Below are positions 1-8,405 of a DNA stretch of 37,368 nucleotides, one piece after another. Source of the DNA: Planctomycetota bacterium (GTDB lineage: Bacteria > Planctomycetota > Planctomycetia > Pirellulales > Lacipirellulaceae); assembly GCA_013286045.1 (NCBI GenBank), contig JABDGM010000042.1:1-37368 (forward strand), in the 5' to 3' direction. The notes beneath the pieces were generated by a model. It was not told the origin of the DNA, did not search any database, and saw nothing but the letters and a program-made list of their open reading frames with translations. Within the stretch, counting starts at the first letter, position 1; every line of letters starts with the position of its first letter. The translations under genes and the position numbers were made by a program.

Positions 1-2252
1 GCAAATTCCAGGCACTCGAAAAGTACGGCATCGATCTGGTCGAGCGAGCGCGCCTGGGCAAGCTCGATCCGGTGATCGGTCGCGATCAAGAAATTCGCCG
101 GGTTATTCAAGTCCTGTCGCGGCGCACGAAAAACAACCCAGTGCTCATCGGCGAACCGGGCGTCGGTAAAACTGCGATCGTCGAAGGGCTGGCGTTGCGC
201 ATTTTCCAAGGGGACGTGCCGGAAAGTCTCAAGAATCGCCGCGTCGTGGCGCTCGATATGGGCGCGCTCATCGCCGGCACGAAGTTCCGCGGCGAATTCG
301 AAGAGCGGCTCAAAGCGCTCATCAAAGAAGTTACCGATGCTGGGAATGTCATCCTGTTCATCGATGAGCTGCACACCGTGGTCGGTGCGGGTGCCGCTGA
401 GGGAGGCAACGACGCCGCAAACTTGCTCAAGCCAGCGCTCGCCCGCGGCGAGCTCCGTTGCATCGGAGCAACAACGCTCGATGAATTCCGCAAGTACATC
501 GAGAAGGACCCGGCGCTCGAGCGGCGGTTTCAGCCAGTCTTGGTCGGCGAACCCAACGTCGAGGATACGATCGCGATTCTCCGCGGCCTGAAACCGCGTT
601 ACGAGGCACACCACAAAGGAGTCCGAATCAAGGACTCCGCCCTCGTCGCCGCGGCCGAGCTCGCGAACCGGTATATCAGTGATCGTTTCTTGCCGGATAA
701 GGCGATCGATCTGATGGACGAGGCCACGAGCCGACTCGCGATGGAGCTGCAAAGCGTGCCGACGGAAATCGACCAGGTTCAGCGACGGCTCATGCAGCTG
801 GAACTCGCGGCCAGGCAATTGGAATCTGAAACCGAAGAACACGCCAAACATCGGCTCGCCGAAATCAAAGACGAAATGGAGGAGCTGCGCAAAAAGCTCG
901 CCAGCCTGCGCGAGCAGTGGGAAGCGGAAAAGATGGGCGTCGGCGACGTCGCCGGTGTGCAGCGCCGCATGGATGAAGCCCGGGTTCGCTACGATCAGCA
1001 GCTTGCGAAAATCAAAGAGCAACAGGCGGCTGGTCACGTCGATGAGACCGCTTTCCAAAAACTGTACGAGCTCGATCAAGAGCAAAAGAAACTCGCCAAA
1101 CATTTGGAGGATGCTGCCGCAAAGCAGTACGGAGCCGATTCCAACGGCGCGGAAAAAACGAGTGCCAGAAGGTTGTTACGCCAAGAAGTCGGGCCCGATG
1201 AAATCGCCGAGGTCGTGAGTGCGTGGACCGGCGTACCCGTCTCCCGGATGCTTGAGAAAGAGCGCGCGAAACTTCTCGTGCTCGAAGAACGCCTACACCA
1301 ACGCGTCATCGGGCAAGACGAAGCCGTCCGCGCTGTTTCCGATGCCGTCCGCCGCAGTCGCAGCGGTTTGCAAGACCCGAATCGCCCGATCGGTTCGTTC
1401 ATTTTCTGCGGCCCCACGGGCGTTGGCAAAACCGAGCTTTGTAAGGCTCTCGCCGAAGTACTGTTCGACGATCAAAACGCCATGATCCGCATCGACATGA
1501 GCGAATTCATGGAAAAGCACACCGTGAGCCGCCTCATCGGCGCGCCCCCGGGATACGTCGGCTACGAAGAAGGCGGCAAGCTTACGGAAGCCGTCCGCCG
1601 CCGCCCCTACTCCGTCGTGCTGCTCGATGAAATCGAAAAAGCTCACCGCGATGTGTTCAACATCCTGCTGCAAGTGCTTGACGACGGCAGACTCACCGAC
1701 AACCACGGCCACACGGTAGATTTCACCAACACGATCATTGTGATGACCTCGAACGTCGGCAGCCAAATGATTCAAGAATCATTTGAAGCCGGCGGTAGCT
1801 ACGAAGAAATGCGGGCTGGCGTCATGGAATCGCTTCAAACGCGGTTCTTGCCCGAGTTTCTCAACCGAATCGACGAAATCATCGTCTTCCGCCCACTCGA
1901 TCGTTCGCAGATTCGCAAGATCGTCGATCTGCAGGTTGCGCACCTCGCGAAACTGCTCGAACAACGCGATTACGGCCTCGAGGTCACCGATAAGGCCCGC
2001 GATGAACTTGCCCATCGCGGTTATGATCCCGCGTTCGGCGCACGGCCGCTCAAGCGTGTCGTACAGCAACAACTGCAGAATCCGCTAGCGTCGGAACTGC
2101 TGCGTGGCGAGTTCGCGGAAGGCAGCACAATCCGCATCGACTACGACGGCCAGGAGTTCACGTTCGTTGCTGTCGGCGGTGGCAACGGCCTGCCGCGCAA
2201 AGGCGGTGCCAAAGACCGCGGCGACAAAATCGTCTCTGCGGATGTTACCTAG
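1..2252 (+). CDS. clpB: ATP-dependent disaggregase ClpB, 5' end missing
   Basis: ClpB is a cytosolic hexameric AAA+ machine that threads aggregated proteins through its pore and works with DnaK. The reading frame is open from base 3, where it already reads the ALEKYG..L linker that precedes the first ATPase domain, so the N-terminal domain and true start lie left of the window; the first in-frame GTG at 72 is internal. Two AAA+ modules are visible: the first has Walker A GEPGVGKT and Walker B ILFIDELH, the second has GPTGVGKT and [12 protein letters not shown] charged heptad-rich segment encoded at about 770-1140 is the coiled-coil middle domain that separates ClpB from ClpA and ClpC. The C-terminal domain is complete with [10 protein letters not shown], followed by an Arg/Gly/Lys-rich tail. 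The gene is a host core gene and lies outside the prophage. Confidence 0.97.
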   Translation, partial: KFQALEKYGIDLVERARLGKLDPVIGRDQEIRRVIQVLSRRTKNNPVLIGEPGVGKTAIVEGLALRIFQGDVPESLKNRRVVALDMGALIAGTKFRGEFEERLKALIKEVTDAGNVILFIDELHTVVGAGAAEGGNDAANLLKPALARGELRCIGATTLDEFRKYIEKDPALERRFQPVLVGEPNVEDTIAILRGLKPRYEAHHKGVRIKDSALVAAAELANRYISDRFLPDKAIDLMDEATSRLAMELQSVPTEIDQVQRRLMQLELAARQLESETEEHAKHRLAEIKDEMEELRKKLASLREQWEAEKMGVGDVAGVQRRMDEARVRYDQQLAKIKEQQAAGHVDETAFQKLYELDQEQKKLAKHLEDAAAKQYGADSNGAEKTSARRLLRQEVGPDEIAEVVSAWTGVPVSRMLEKERAKLLVLEERLHQRVIGQDEAVRAVSDAVRRSRSGLQDPNRPIGSFIFCGPTGVGKTELCKALAEVLFDDQNAMIRIDMSEFMEKHTVSRLIGAPPGYVGYEEGGKLTEAVRRRPYSVVLLDEIEKAHRDVFNILLQVLDDGRLTDNHGHTVDFTNTIIVMTSNVGSQMIQESFEAGGSYEEMRAGVMESLQTRFLPEFLNRIDEIIVFRPLDRSQIRKIVDLQVAHLAKLLEQRDYGLEVTDKARDELAHRGYDPAFGARPLKRVVQQQLQNPLASELLRGEFAEGSTIRIDYDGQEFTFVAVGGGNGLPRKGGAKDRGDKIVSADVT

Positions 2253-2256
2253 AAAT

Positions 2257-2311
2257 CAAATGACCAAGCAGCAATGACCAATTGATTCAGCTGAGCGCGA
2301 TTGGTCATTTG
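2257..2311. repeat. Nested inverted repeat after clpB
   Basis: CAAATGACCAA (2257-2267) and TTGGTCATTTG (2301-2311) are perfect 11-bp inverted copies. A second weaker pair, AATGACCAATT (2273-2283) and AATTGGTCGTT (2320-2330), is interleaved with it. The structure lies between the clpB stop and the end of the converging gene at 2336, so it may end transcription from one or both sides. There is no T-tract, so an intrinsic terminator is not certain. Confidence 0.5.
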
Positions 2312-2335
2312 GATTTGGCAATTGGTCGTTCCGCC

Positions 2336-2527
2336 CTAGCGATCGACCGCGGCGAGACCCCAGTTCGCGATAACCACTTCCGCGCCGGGCGTCATATCGC
2401 GAATCTTGCGAGCCATTTCAACTTGCTCGCTCTTGGTAGCCTTGCCCAGACGCTTCTTTAGCTTCGTTAACTTCTCACTGCGCTTGCGGCGGCGCTTGAT
2501 CTCTTTGGCGCGATTACTGATGCTCAT
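2336..2527 (-). CDS. Small basic DUF6800-type protein
   Basis: A 63-residue protein starting MSISNRAKEIKRR. The first half is very rich in Lys and Arg (RRRKRSEKLTKLKKRL), followed by a helical stretch and the ending TPGAEVVIANWGL. This layout matches my recollection of the short DUF6800 proteins of planctomycetes (basic helix, then K/R..R.LTPGAEV). Its function is unknown; the charge suggests nucleic-acid or ribosome contact, which is inference. A longer reading from 2566 adds 13 residues that look like untranslated leader, so I prefer the ATG at 2527. The gene converges on clpB across the nested inverted repeat. Confidence 0.7.
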   Translation of the reverse strand: MSISNRAKEIKRRRKRSEKLTKLKKRLGKATKSEQVEMARKIRDMTPGAEVVIANWGLAAVDR

Positions 2528-2724
2528 CGGAACAAATCTAAAATAGGAGGGACCGAAATAGCTCAAAGCCTCTGCTATAGCACGGCTTACGAACGATCCT
2601 TTGTATCAGCCGTAACGCATAACGTCAACGCGAGGGGGGGTCGGCAAGCCAACTCCCCAAAAGCAGCGAATTAATGTGGCCGATTTCCGCACTTTGCGAT
2701 GGCCAGGGCCGCATGCACTTAGGG

Positions 2725-2818
2725 GACTCTAACAAAACCGAGGGCTAGCGCCCCGCGGCTAATCTAATCAGCCGGAACGCGCTAGCGTTCGGTTTCCAAA
2801 TTAGGTTTTGTTAGAGTC
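2725..2818. repeat. 94-bp MITE-like inverted-repeat element
   Basis: The ends are perfect 15-bp inverted copies: GACTCTAACAAAACC at 2725-2739 and GGTTTTGTTAGAGTC at 2804-2818. Inside are GGGCTAGCGCCCC and a second GCTAGCG, so the whole unit can fold into a long hairpin. It encodes nothing. Elements with this GCTAGCG core are, from memory, frequent in planctomycete intergenic DNA. The element supplies the stop codon of the HAF-repeat gene, so it seems to have inserted into that gene. I see no clear target-site duplication. Confidence 0.65.
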
Positions 2819-3034
2819 TCTTAGTCTCCTCGCGACTATATGTTGCGGTTCCGTCATATAAAAACCGTGGTAGTTCGTCTGTCCTTCGCCTTCATACCAG
2901 CCGACAATCTTGTTACCGTCGGTTCCCAAAGCAGCAGTGTCCACGGCACCCGGGTATTCAATCGATGGAAAGATGCCGTAGGCATGCGCCGCGAAGGCGA
3001 GATGAATTGATACAAGAAACATTATCTGTTTCAT
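2801..3034 (-). pseudogene. HAF-repeat exported protein, truncated by repeat element
   Basis: The 77-codon frame starts MKQIMFLVSIHLAFAAHAYG, a clear signal peptide, and runs into one HAF-type repeat (FPSIEYPGAVDTAALGTDG...IVGWY...YHGF). Known proteins of this extracellular-repeat family carry several such repeats and often a C-terminal sorting signal; here only one remains. The last residues (roughly RRLRDSNKT) and the TAA stop are read from inside the inverted-repeat element. The preferred start at 3034 has GAGG about 10 nt upstream. The product may still be secreted, but it is most likely a decayed host gene. Confidence 0.6.
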
Positions 3035-3771
3035 CAGCACGCCTCGCCATGCAATGGAGTCGGTGTACGGAAAGCGTCGTGAATGCGGACCGAGTACTTT
3101 AGGTCGACACCGATTCATCCATCGCCCATTCCGGGCAACTTATCAGATTTATTTCCGAAAGAAGAGAAGAATAGTATTTCAACGATACGTGACAGCGCTT
3201 AGCGTGAGTTCCCAATCGCCCGCCCCTCACCCGGACCTCAATTCGTTAAGTGGCCAAAAATACTTGTGGAATCGACTCAGCGAAATTGCTAGACTCTCAC
3301 CACGCTGCACTTCAGCAGCCGCTATCCGCCGCGGGCAGCCCGCTCTTTGACAATTCAATAAGTTGCTACCGGCCCATCGGCCAATCCCGTCGCTGGCGTC
3401 TGCGAGGCCGTTCGCGCGCAGCCCGCTCGGTGCGCTCGGCGACGCGCATCAATGCAACGAAACTCTCGCGATTGTGCGCGCCCTGTCCTTCGCATCCTTC
3501 GAATAAACACGCGTCGCGCAACCTCCACTCGGTGCAAAATCAGACTGTTTTGCACCCGTTTTGTGGGACCCCTAACTCCGTGCAAAACGTATCCGCTTAG
3601 CGCCACAAACCTTACGCAGTCGACATGGTTCACGCACCGTGCAAAACCCCACGAATCGCGAGGACGACCTACTTTTCGCTCCCACGACTCGACTGTACGA
3701 GTGCAAAATCGTAACCCATGCCCGAACTAGTCCCCCAACACAATGCACCATATCATAAGGTTCACAACCAA
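3035..3771. other. Gene-poor host segment left of the tRNA fragment
   Basis: About 740 bp without a convincing gene. Reading frames here are rich in Arg, Ser, Pro and Cys, have no recognisable domain and overlap each other on both strands. The left part includes the upstream region of the HAF gene. The right part holds the GTGCAAAA cluster described separately. I see no RNA gene with a recognisable fold other than the tRNA fragment that follows. Confidence 0.5.
3532..3708. repeat. Cluster of five GTGCAAAA octamers
   Basis: GTGCAAAA occurs at 3532-3539, 3580-3587, 3639-3646 and 3701-3708, and as its complement TTTTGCAC at 3548-3555. The direct copies start 48, 59 and 62 bp apart, and the first two copies in opposite orientation form a spaced inverted repeat. 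The cluster ends about 60 bp before the tRNA-Ser fragment. It could be protein-binding sites, such as arm sites for a recombinase or operators, or a decayed short repeat family. The spacing is too uneven and the unit too short for a CRISPR array. Confidence 0.55.
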
Positions 3772-3810
3772 GGTTGGGTGGCCGAGTGGTTTAAGGCACC
3801 GGTCTTGAAA
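3772..3810 (+). pseudogene. 5' part of tRNA-Ser(UGA), broken in the anticodon loop
   Basis: GGTTGGG (acceptor strand), TG, the D-arm GCCGAGTGGTTTAAGGC, A26, the anticodon-stem strand CCGGT and the loop CTTGAAA with anticodon TGA follow one another exactly as in a bacterial tRNA-Ser. After 3810 the matching strand ACCGG is absent; GGCAC follows instead. No variable arm, T-arm or CCCAACC acceptor strand can be found downstream. The gene is therefore truncated at the anticodon loop, a known crossover point of tyrosine integrases that use tRNA genes. I read it as the scar of element insertion, though a simple deletion would look the same. Confidence 0.6.
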
Positions 3811-3952
3811 GGCACTTTTGCCGTGTCTCTCGCACGGCTCCGAACGATACGTCCCGTCTCTCTCGCACCTCCGGGCGCTTCCGAAGACCGGCTTAGACCG
3901 CCTCGCCAGGGTGCCGAAGGGTGCCGGCCCCCGACTGGCGAAAGGAAAACAC

Positions 3953-4144
3953 ATGGCGAAGTTCGAAGTGGGCCAAGCGGTTTGGTCTGAGCCTCGGAAA
4001 ACGCAAGGCGTGATCACAGAAGTTGAGTCGGCGGCGCACGACGACTACGTGCGAGACAGCCGCGTCCAGACGTACTCGGTGCTGTGGGATGACCGCACCC
4101 AGCCGGAAGAGCTGGTGCAGGAAAGCGAACTCGAAGCCATCTAG
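3953..4144 (+). CDS. Small SH3/KOW-like protein, hypothetical
   Basis: A 63-residue acidic protein beginning MAKFEVGQAVWSEPRKTQGV and ending SELEAI. The pattern F..GQ.V.......GVI.EV......YSVLWDD....EELVQESEL is what a small beta-barrel (SH3/KOW-like) fold looks like, as in short phage and host proteins that bind a partner through such a barrel. The start has AAAGGA eight bases upstream, and longer in-frame starts would read back into the tRNA fragment. It is the first gene inside the presumed left junction. Whether it belongs to the host or the element cannot be told. Confidence 0.6.
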   Translation: MAKFEVGQAVWSEPRKTQGVITEVESAAHDDYVRDSRVQTYSVLWDDRTQPEELVQESELEAI

Positions 4145-4266
4145 CCGTCCGAGCGTCTCCTTTGGCCTCTTCTGCGGCTAGCTTTTACGAGGGCTTCCGC
4201 CCCGCCCTGCCCGTTTTGTGGTGTCTCGAAAGACGGGAAAGGCGCGATGTTACGTCTTCGTCATTC

Positions 4267-4938
4267 TCAATCTATTTCATAGAAGAGCGTTGACGCTCTA
4301 AAGCCTGAATTGGCCGTGGGTCGGCTGACAAGGATGCTTAGCGGGTGGCCTCCAATTGTGAATGTTGTACCTTGCTGGATGTTGTTCTGATTAAGGTCAT
4401 TCCAACGATTCGTATTGTTGCTTGAGAGAAATTTCATGAAGTCGCCAACCCTCCGTACGTCGGCGTATCCGACGAGCTGGTCGTGTGTCGCATCCCAAAC
4501 CACAAATAACTCGTCTTGTACATCCCAGTCCTGATCGAGGCATACACAATAGCGCTTGCCATCGTTAGGAAAGGTATTGAATGGATTTTCGGCCACGTGT
4601 AGAGCTGAGTTATTCGCGAAATTTTCGTTCCACGGAGTATCACCCCCGGTGTTCCCCAGGGTTATTGCGCCAATTTTAATATCCCGGCCGTAGAACGAGA
4701 GATATCGGTCTCGATAATACTTCCCATTTGGCGGAGTTGAATCGTCTGAGCAGCCGCAGTTATCACTCTTCGACGAACTTGGTACTGCGACGACCGAATT
4801 TTCGCTCGGCTGGGCACAACAGTTTACATGACACAATTGTTGGCAATATCTTCGCCGCGCCCGTGCAGCTACCGGCTTGTCGCTTGCCAAAAAGGCGAGA
4901 ATTGCGATTAGGAACACAACGGCGCTTTTACGCGGCAT
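4267..4938 (-). CDS. Exported Cys-containing hypothetical protein
   Basis: A 223-residue protein with an N-terminal signal sequence (MPRKSAVVFLIAILAFLASD, then AAARA-type residues), so it should leave the cytosol. A cysteine cluster follows (YCQQLCHVNCC, then NCGCSDD), which could form disulfides or bind metal. The rest looks like a small beta-rich domain with many Asn, Asp and aromatic residues and one more CVC. I recognise no family. A start at 4953 would add five residues (MRSLS) before MPRK, so the later ATG is chosen. It faces the adhesion cassette divergently. Together with the other small exported Cys-rich proteins at 26202-26901 it suggests that this element carries secreted cargo. 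Confidence 0.6.
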   Translation of the reverse strand: MPRKSAVVFLIAILAFLASDKPVAARARRRYCQQLCHVNCCAQPSENSVVAVPSSSKSDNCGCSDDSTPPNGKYYRDRYLSFYGRDIKIGAITLGNTGGDTPWNENFANNSALHVAENPFNTFPNDGKRYCVCLDQDWDVQDELFVVWDATHDQLVGYADVRRVGDFMKFLSSNNTNRWNDLNQNNIQQGTTFTIGGHPLSILVSRPTANSGFRASTLFYEID

Positions 4939-5098
4939 CGATAGGCTCCGCAAACAGTTAAGGGACGGAAGTCGACTGGCAGAAGTCTATGAATTCCAAT
5001 GCGATTTTGCAACCCTCCGACATGTAACGGATTGCGTTGAAAAAGGCTCATTGCAGTAGTCCAAAGCTACGGTATGCGCACCCTGATCGCGTCCGTAT

Positions 5099-5884
5099 AT
5101 GTCGGTTCGCCCGCGAACTTCGGCGTCACCACTTCCGCCATCGCACACAAATCTGCTCGCCGCCGCAATTGCCACCCAAAGCTACTGTGTGGCAGACTTC
5201 ACTTCCAATCTTGAACTCTACTTCGCCTTCGACGAAGGCACCGGCACACTGGCAACCGATCTATCGGGCAACAGCCGCAACGGCACGCTGACCAACTCCC
5301 CGACGTGGGGCACTGGCAAGATCAGGGGTGCCCTCACCTTTGTTGGTTCGAGTTCGCAGTACGTCGCAACTTCGTACGCGGGAATTAATGGTACGGGTGC
5401 CAGGACCGTGGCATTTTGGGCGAAGACGACAGACACCAACGCCGCCACTACCGCCGACCCCGTCATTAACTGGGGCACAGCCGGGGCCGGCGCCCAATGG
5501 CTAATCGCCATCCAAAATGGTGTGCTGTGGGAACGCTCGGTGGGTGTGACCGCCTCATTTGGGAGCGGTCTGAATGACGGCAACTGGCATCACATTGCTA
5601 TGACCATGCCATCGGGCGGTTTGTGCAATCAAATCAAGGGGTACATCGACGGCGTGTCGCAAACCGGCAGCTACGTGGGCGGCACGACCGCCATCAACAC
5701 CGGCACTACTTATCCGCTCAACGTCTGCACCCAACCAGCCAACGTAGTCTATTTCAACGGCTCGGTAGACGAAGTGCGAGTGTATTCCCGCGAACTTACT
5801 TCGGCTGATGTGGCTGCTCTCGCTGCTTGGTCCGGTGGGAATCTCGCAGCCCAAACCTACTACAGACGCATTTTCGGCGGCTGA
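5099..5884 (+). CDS. LamG-like (concanavalin-fold) phage adhesion protein
   Basis: The body is a single LamG/concanavalin jelly-roll: it opens with LELYFAFDEGTGTLATDLSG, continues with NGTLTNSPTWGTGKIRGALTF, the DGNWHHIAMTM strand and the closing NGSVDEVRVYSRELTSADVAALA. In phages such domains sit in tail fibres or virion decorations and bind host glycans. The start is uncertain. ATG 5099 gives a Pro/Ser-rich leader that looks unlike protein, while GTG 5189 would start VADFTSNL directly before the domain. In another frame, ATG 5073 opens a short run MRTLIASVYVGSPANFG that could be a lost true N-terminus after a frameshift. None has a clear Shine-Dalgarno site. It lies 17 bp before the tailspike. 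Confidence 0.75.
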   Translation: MSVRPRTSASPLPPSHTNLLAAAIATQSYCVADFTSNLELYFAFDEGTGTLATDLSGNSRNGTLTNSPTWGTGKIRGALTFVGSSSQYVATSYAGINGTGARTVAFWAKTTDTNAATTADPVINWGTAGAGAQWLIAIQNGVLWERSVGVTASFGSGLNDGNWHHIAMTMPSGGLCNQIKGYIDGVSQTGSYVGGTTAINTGTTYPLNVCTQPANVVYFNGSVDEVRVYSRELTSADVAALAAWSGGNLAAQTYYRRIFGG

Positions 5885-5901
5885 ACGTAGGGGATTAGGA
5901 A

Positions 5902-8169
5902 TTGTTCAAGAACGTAGCAAGTCAGAAGCTCACCGTATTCGCATTCGACAGCGTGACGGGTCTGCCCAAAACCGGCGATGCCGCCAATCTCACTGCTTAC
6001 GTCAGTAAAGACGACGGCACTGTCACCGCCCTTGGCGACACATCGGCTACGGAAACCGATTCGACGAACGCCAAAGGCATGTACGTCTTCGACCTCACGC
6101 AGGGCGAGACGAATGGCGACAAACTGGTGTTCAGCGGCAAATCATCGACGACCGGAATTGTCGTCGTACCGCAGACGATCTATACGGTGCCTGCCAACTT
6201 TACCAAGGCGACCTTCGATTCGAACGGTCGGCCGGAAGTGAACGCCACGCACTTCGCAGGCACCGCATTCGCCAGCGTGGTCTTCCCGTCGACTCGCTCA
6301 TGGTGGGTCTCAAAATCCGGCAACGACTCCAACACGGGGACGTACGCTTCGCCACTGCTCACGATTGGTGCGGCCGTCACGGTGGCGGCTGATGGCGACA
6401 CAATCTTCATTGGGGACGGCACATACACCGAGACGATCGACGGCACCGGTAAGGCCCTGAGCTATGTCGGCACTGGTCGCCAGCTTGTCACGGTCACGAC
6501 GAGTGCGAGCACGCCTACGATTCGCTTCACCCACAATTGCCGGTTCAAGGGTCTGACGCTCATCAACACAAATAGTGGCGGCACTGCCCTGCACTCGCTA
6601 AGCGGCAAGCACAACGTCAAGGTCGAAGGCTGCTCTCTGCAAGCTCCGTTCGATTGCATGTTCTCACAGGCCAGTGTGAATATGCGGGTGATCGACACTG
6701 AAATGCTTGGTAATTACGACGGCTTCAATCTGGCTGGCAGCCGCAATTTGCTCGTGGATAATTGCTACCTGTTCACCGACAACACCTACAACGTGGGTGC
6801 GGTGGATGTCGATTTTCGTGGCGGTATCTGCGGCGAAGCAGTTATTCGCAACAGCCACTTCAAGTCGGCTCGTACCGATACACGAGCGGCCAAGACGATC
6901 GCCCTCTTCGCTGGCGACAACTGCACGATCGAGAACACGATACTCGAAGCGACAGTCACGAACGCGAGTGGCGTATCAGAATCACTCGGCCTACTCGCCC
7001 AACATACGAGCGGCAACAACGGCTTCGTTGTGCTGAATAAGATCACATTCAAGCAGTCAAACACCGGCGCAGGCGGAATCAAGAATTCCAGAGCCACTGA
7101 TTGCTCCGTCATCGAGATTGGCACGAACATCGACATGTCGAAGGTTGTGGGGACGCATACCCGATCTGGTATAGATTGGGCCAAGATCAGCAACCCGACG
7201 ACGACGAACGGACTTACTGGCACCACGATCAGCACTTCGCAAGTCGCCGCAAGCGTCACGGCCGGCGTCACGGTCACGACTAACAACGACAAGACCGGTT
7301 ACCGTCTCTCCGCTGCCGGTATAGACGACGTATGGGACGAGGCTTTGTCGGGACACGCAACAAGCGGCACGTCTGGAAAGACCCTTTCGGATGCGAACAC
7401 GCACGCCTTCGATGCCTACGATCAAGCGGCACAAGCGAGCAGCTTCGCAGAATCAGCGGCGAGTGACGCAGCGAATGCCTCTGACCAAATAGGCGATGTG
7501 AGCAACGGCTTCACCAACCTGATAAACGCGGTTGATAATGTCACCGGCAATGTGGCCGGAGTGCAAGGCACGGTCGATGACATCACGAACAGCGTTGTCA
7601 CCGTTCAGAACAGTATCGACACACTTTCGGACGACTTGCCGGGAATCGTGCACGACAACGCTCCAATGCCGCCTTCGGCACTCACGATCGCCGCAGCCGT
7701 GGCGAGCAACGAAGACATTGCCGCTGGCCTCGACACGATCAGCACAAACCTCGACGCGAAAGTATCGGAACTTGAGGGTGGCGGCGGCACCGTCATTCCT
7801 GTTAATCAGGTGGCCGTTCCGCTGTCCCGTACTTGGAACCTCAAGGTTGGTGGCAACAGCCTCGTTGGCGAAGTGCCGCTCGTCCGCCCTTTGGGCGAGA
7901 ATCAGACTTTCGCCATCAGCTTCGCCGTCGATTTGGCTGCCAACGGGCGGCTCGTGTCGCTCGACAGCATCAGTCAGATCAGCGGCCCGCTCGGTGGCCT
8001 CGTATTCTCGAACGTGGACAGCGACCAAGGCGTCGATCGCGGCGAGGCGAAGTTCAAGGTGCACCTCGTTTCCGCTGGTACCTATCAGATTGGTTGCAAC
8101 GTCACCTACTCGGACGCAGACGGTGGCGGAACGTCGGAAGGCGTCGTCACCCTGATTGTGAAATCATGA
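5902..8169 (+). CDS. Tailspike/tail fibre with right-handed beta-helix
   Basis: A 755-residue protein starting at TTG, supported by TAGGA five bases upstream. Residues 1-90 form a beta-rich head (KLTVFAFDSVTGLPKTGDAANLTAYVS...) of the kind that joins fibres to the virion. WWVSKSGNDSNTGTYASPLLTI at about 135-155 is the typical opening of a pectate-lyase-like beta-helix, and stacked turns with repeated N, T, G and V follow to about 430. Residues 490-620 are Ala/Asn/Asp-rich with heptad-like repeats (trimeric coiled coil likely). The last 120 residues form a beta-sandwich ending GTSEGVVTLIVKS. This is probably the host-receptor or polysaccharide-binding protein. It is encoded opposite to the rest of the tail genes. 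Confidence 0.8.
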   Translation: MFKNVASQKLTVFAFDSVTGLPKTGDAANLTAYVSKDDGTVTALGDTSATETDSTNAKGMYVFDLTQGETNGDKLVFSGKSSTTGIVVVPQTIYTVPANFTKATFDSNGRPEVNATHFAGTAFASVVFPSTRSWWVSKSGNDSNTGTYASPLLTIGAAVTVAADGDTIFIGDGTYTETIDGTGKALSYVGTGRQLVTVTTSASTPTIRFTHNCRFKGLTLINTNSGGTALHSLSGKHNVKVEGCSLQAPFDCMFSQASVNMRVIDTEMLGNYDGFNLAGSRNLLVDNCYLFTDNTYNVGAVDVDFRGGICGEAVIRNSHFKSARTDTRAAKTIALFAGDNCTIENTILEATVTNASGVSESLGLLAQHTSGNNGFVVLNKITFKQSNTGAGGIKNSRATDCSVIEIGTNIDMSKVVGTHTRSGIDWAKISNPTTTNGLTGTTISTSQVAASVTAGVTVTTNNDKTGYRLSAAGIDDVWDEALSGHATSGTSGKTLSDANTHAFDAYDQAAQASSFAESAASDAANASDQIGDVSNGFTNLINAVDNVTGNVAGVQGTVDDITNSVVTVQNSIDTLSDDLPGIVHDNAPMPPSALTIAAAVASNEDIAAGLDTISTNLDAKVSELEGGGGTVIPVNQVAVPLSRTWNLKVGGNSLVGEVPLVRPLGENQTFAISFAVDLAANGRLVSLDSISQISGPLGGLVFSNVDSDQGVDRGEAKFKVHLVSAGTYQIGCNVTYSDADGGGTSEGVVTLIVKS

Positions 8170-8405
8170 CAGACCTAGTCACCTTCGATCCGGTCGATAA
8201 GACCTACAGCTTATACATACACGAGGATGGCGAGCCGCTCCCCGTAGGCTTGTCGCAGGATGATCTGTGCGGACCGATCGCCGTGTTAAAGGCAATCGAT
8301 TGGTTGCGGACGTATCCTTGGTTTACGCTTGGTCACGTCAGCGGACTATTCGAGCTAACGAGGCTGCACGCGAAGTGGCCCGTGTGGCGCGAACAAGAAG
8401 ACTAA
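8166..8405 (+). CDS. Small protein coupled to the tailspike
   Basis: A 79-residue protein (MTDLVTFDPVDKTYSLYIHE...). Its ATG overlaps the tailspike stop as ATGA, so the two are translationally coupled. It is acidic at both ends with an aromatic middle (LRTYPWFTLGHVSGLF) and no signal peptide or Cys. A fibre-assembly chaperone or a structural accessory is likely from position only. It ends inside the last codons of the converging PEP-CTERM gene with a 4-bp overlap. Confidence 0.65.
   Translation: MTDLVTFDPVDKTYSLYIHEDGEPLPVGLSQDDLCGPIAVLKAIDWLRTYPWFTLGHVSGLFELTRLHAKWPVWREQED

Noticed and set aside
1293..1775. A 160-codon minus-strand frame inside clpB.
   Set aside because: It is antisense to a conserved coding region in a GC-rich gene and has no signal of its own.
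3532..3708. A CRISPR-like array at the GTGCAAAA cluster.
   Set aside because: The unit is only 8 bp, one copy is inverted and the spacing varies from 48 to 62 bp; no palindromic 25-37-bp repeat and no cas genes are present.
3250..3730. Overlapping short frames on both strands in the gene-poor host segment.
   Set aside because: They are rich in Arg, Ser, Pro and Cys with no domain, signal or ribosome site.
3811..3952. The missing 3' half of tRNA-Ser.
   Set aside because: A GCCGTG...CACGGC hairpin at about 3830 could pass for a variable arm, but no T-arm GGTTCGAATC-like sequence and no acceptor strand CCCAACC follow.
7453..8064. A 203-codon minus-strand frame opposite the tailspike.
   Set aside because: Composition (Val/Asp/Arg/His-rich) is typical of antisense shadow, and the plus-strand protein is clearly real.
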